DNA of 5,192 bases, taken from the NCBI GenBank assembly GCA_025927935.1, contig JAICKM010000523.1, positions 1 through 5,192 of the forward strand. The letters are read 5' to 3'. Positions within the stretch are counted from its first letter, which is position 1, and every line of letters starts with the position of its first letter. The DNA is from Chloroflexia bacterium (lineage in GTDB: Bacteria > Chloroflexota > Chloroflexia > QHBQ01 > JADMIH01). Of this stretch, positions 3,385 through 5,192 are shown in pieces. Both the position numbers and the translations under genes were made by a program. The notes beneath the pieces are model-generated. The model was given only the letters and a program-made list of their open reading frames with translations. It did not search any database and had not been told where the DNA came from.

Positions 3385-5192
3385 ATGATCCGTATTCCGA
3401 ACCGGCCCGCGCGGGCAGCGGTGCGACCGCTCTTCCTGGTACTCACCCTCCTGGTGTCCCTGCTGGGCCTGTCCGGGAGCCGGGCCGCGCCCAGCGCCAC
3501 CATCACCGTCACCACCACCGGCGACACCGTGGACGCCGCCGCCGGCAACTGCGCGGCCATCACCACCGCCTCCTTGCCCGGCCCCGACGGCGTCACCAGC
3601 CTGCGCGAGGCCATCTGCGCCGCCAACAACACGGCGGGCGCCGATACCATTACCTTCGGCGTCAACGGCACCTTTACCCTGACCCGCCTCGGCGTCAACG
3701 AAGACGGTAACTCCACCGGCGACCTGGACCTGCTCTCCAATATCACGATCACCGGCAACGGCGCGGGCAACACCATCATCGACGGCAACAACAGCGACCG
3801 CGTCTTCGACATCGATCCCTTGCAGAACTCTAATGCCGTGGTCAGCATCTCCGGCGTGACCATCCAGCATGGCAGCGTCAACCCCGCCGCCATCAACCTG
3901 GGTGGGGGCGTCGCTGTCGGCCTCACCGGGATCGTCACTATCAGCAACAGCACGATCACCGCCAATCAGTCGGTGAGCGGCACCGGCGGCGGCATCGAGA
4001 GCTTCAATCGCCTGACGCTGACCAATGTAACCGTCTCCAATAATATCGCCGACGTCCAGGGCGGCGGCATTCGCGCCACCGGCCCGCTCACCATCAACAG
4101 CAGCACGATCACCGGCAACAGCGGGGAAACCGGCGGCGGGCTGTGGCTGGGGTCGGCGGCGGGCATCAGCATGAGCCTGACCGACACCACCATCGCCGGC
4201 AACCACGCCGTGGACCGGCCGGGCGGGCTGGGGGCCAACAGCGAGGACGGCGGGGGCATCGAGATCGACACCGACGGCAGCGTGACGATCCAGCGCAGCA
4301 CTATCTCGGGTAACGACGCCTCGCGCAACGGCGGGGGGATCTACTTCCGCGACAACCCCGGCGGCGCCGTCGGCAGCCTCAGCCTGACCAACGACACGAT
4401 TTCGGGCAACACCGCCAACAACAACGGCGGCGGGCTGTACACCGAGAGCGGGACGGTGACGGTCAACTTCAACACCATTCCGTTGAACACAGCCGACGCG
4501 GACAACACCGGCGGCGGGCAGGGCGGCGGCGCCTACGGCGCGGGCGGCACCACCACCGTTCAGAACAGCATCCTGGCGGGCAATACCAGCCGCAACGGCT
4601 CCCGGCCGGACTGCGGGCCAGGGCTGACCTCCGGCGGCTACAACCTGTTCGGCAACAACACCGATTGCCCGGCCACCACGGGTGATACAAACCTGGTGAC
4701 GCTAGGGCTGCCGATCACTGCGGTGATTAACACAACGCTGGCGAACAACGGCGGGCCGACGCTCACCCACGCGCTGGTGCTGTCGTATAACAACCCGGCG
4801 ATTGACACGGCGAATCCGGCGTGCGGTGTGACGACCGACCAGCGCGGCACCACGCGCCCCATCGGGCCACGCTGCGACAAAGGCTCGTTCGAGTCGCCGA
4901 CGCCGCCCACGCCGACGGCCACGCCGACCAATACTCCGACCCGGACGCCGACGGCCACGCCGACCAATACTCCGACGATTACTCCCACGCCGACGAATAC
5001 GCCGTCGCCGACGGTTACGCAGCCGCCGAGTGCCACGCCGACGCCGGTGCCGCCGACCAATACGCCCCTGCCCACGAATACGCCGACGCCGACCATTCCA
5101 GCGACGCCGACGCCCACCCACACACCGACCAACACGGCGACGCCCACTATTCCAGCGACGCCAACCGGCACCAACACGCCGTCGAACACGCC
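3385..5192 (+). CDS. Secreted parallel beta-helix surface protein with Thr/Pro stalk (partial, runs off right edge)
   Basis: 602 codons are present with no stop. A signal peptide has basic residues R3, R7, R10, R14, a hydrophobic core at 16-30 and a likely cut after SRA34. Next come a short strand [14 protein letters not shown] (38-51) and the [11 protein letters not shown] motif (72-82), the hallmark of CSLREA-type exported proteins. A right-handed beta-helix follows, with coils marked by GGG(I/L/V/A) at 173, 201, 226, 250, 289, 316, 348 and 380, and by S/T-TI(S/T)GN turns. The region 449-503 ([32 protein letters not shown]) matches the choice-of-anchor Q pattern. From 504 a TPTNTPT stalk runs to the edge. 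Cysteine pairs are possible (C56/C78, C410/C428, C480/C497). AGGAG (3371-3375), 9 nt before the ATG at 3385, is preferred over the in-frame ATG at 3364. Probable role: cell-surface adhesion or polysaccharide contact; no catalytic residues are evident. Confidence 0.9.
   Translation, partial: MIRIPNRPARAAVRPLFLVLTLLVSLLGLSGSRAAPSATITVTTTGDTVDAAAGNCAAITTASLPGPDGVTSLREAICAANNTAGADTITFGVNGTFTLTRLGVNEDGNSTGDLDLLSNITITGNGAGNTIIDGNNSDRVFDIDPLQNSNAVVSISGVTIQHGSVNPAAINLGGGVAVGLTGIVTISNSTITANQSVSGTGGGIESFNRLTLTNVTVSNNIADVQGGGIRATGPLTINSSTITGNSGETGGGLWLGSAAGISMSLTDTTIAGNHAVDRPGGLGANSEDGGGIEIDTDGSVTIQRSTISGNDASRNGGGIYFRDNPGGAVGSLSLTNDTISGNTANNNGGGLYTESGTVTVNFNTIPLNTADADNTGGGQGGGAYGAGGTTTVQNSILAGNTSRNGSRPDCGPGLTSGGYNLFGNNTDCPATTGDTNLVTLGLPITAVINTTLANNGGPTLTHALVLSYNNPAIDTANPACGVTTDQRGTTRPIGPRCDKGSFESPTPPTPTATPTNTPTRTPTATPTNTPTITPTPTNTPSPTVTQPPSATPTPVPPTNTPLPTNTPTPTIPATPTPTHTPTNTATPTIPATPTGTNTPSNT
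4909..4976 (+). repeat. 36-nt period tandem repeat encoding the Thr/Pro stalk
   Basis: A 32-nt block (4909-4940) recurs exactly at 4945-4976, with a 4-nt spacer giving a 36-nt period. It encodes [12 protein letters not shown] and then [12 protein letters not shown]. Looser ACGCCGAC(C/G) and AATACGCCG units continue to the window end, and a shorter ACTATTCCAGCGACGCC-type unit recurs near 5096 and 5147. All units are multiples of three, so expansion or contraction would change stalk length without a frameshift. Confidence 0.85.

Noticed and set aside
3147..4328. Long minus-strand open frames opposite the beta-helix gene
   Set aside because: They are antisense shadows produced by the GC-rich, C- or G-ending codons of the real gene. 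Their translations are low-complexity Val/Ala/Gly/Pro/Arg, without domains or ribosome sites, whereas the plus strand carries a signal peptide, SLREAI and GGGI repeats.
4638..5189. Minus-strand Val/Gly-rich open frame over the stalk repeats
   Set aside because: Its VGVGVGV pattern is simply the reverse complement of the ACGCC-rich Thr/Pro repeat. It looks like a membrane protein only by composition.
4909..5192. CRISPR-like array in the repeated 3' end
   Set aside because: The repeats are in-frame coding units with near-zero spacers and a Thr/Pro product; no unique spacers of constant length exist.

Overview
The window is GC-rich bacterial DNA, probably from the phylum Chloroflexota (Anaerolineae-like). 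Three things point there: a secreted parallel beta-helix protein with a SLREAI-type N-terminal motif and a long Thr/Pro 'TPTNTPT' tail; two oxidoreductases of families that often use coenzyme F420; and perfect TATAAT boxes with purine-rich Shine-Dalgarno sites in otherwise GC-rich spacers. The phylum is inferred from protein style, not from a marker gene.

Layout. At the left edge is the 5' end of an unrecognised leftward gene (1-98) with a good promoter (146-175). It diverges from a rightward small cupin gene (335-763). The spacer between them holds a near-perfect 24-nt GC palindrome. An intergenic region full of inverted repeats (764-1019) follows. Next is a compact rightward three-gene cluster: a Ddn/F420-type nitroreductase-fold protein (1020-1472), a four-helix membrane protein made of two gap-free tandem halves (1501-1923), and a luciferase-like flavin/F420 oxidoreductase (1938-2795). 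Gaps within the cluster are 28 and 14 nt, so it is very likely an operon. A separate promoter (TGGACC-17-TATAAT), centred in an 11-bp perfect inverted repeat, drives a 66-residue glycine-zipper protein (2921-3121). A 263-nt, comparatively AT-rich spacer with a perfect TTGACA and several hairpins leads into a large secreted beta-helix protein (3385 to beyond 5192). That protein has a signal peptide, a SLREAI motif, GGG(I/L/V) coil repeats, a choice-of-anchor-Q-like end and a Thr/Pro-rich stalk, and it is cut by the window edge.

How the genes may work together. The operon pairs two probable F420/flavin redox enzymes with a membrane protein, which suggests redox chemistry on a small hydrophobic or quinone-like substrate near the membrane. 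No substrate can be read from the sequence. The cupin, the glycine-zipper protein and the beta-helix surface protein look like independent units. I see no rRNA, tRNA, CRISPR array, transposase or complete insertion sequence. The least ordinary items are the internally duplicated membrane protein, the dyad around the 2835 promoter, the palindromic region 799-974, and the change in codon style near 4690 inside the beta-helix gene.
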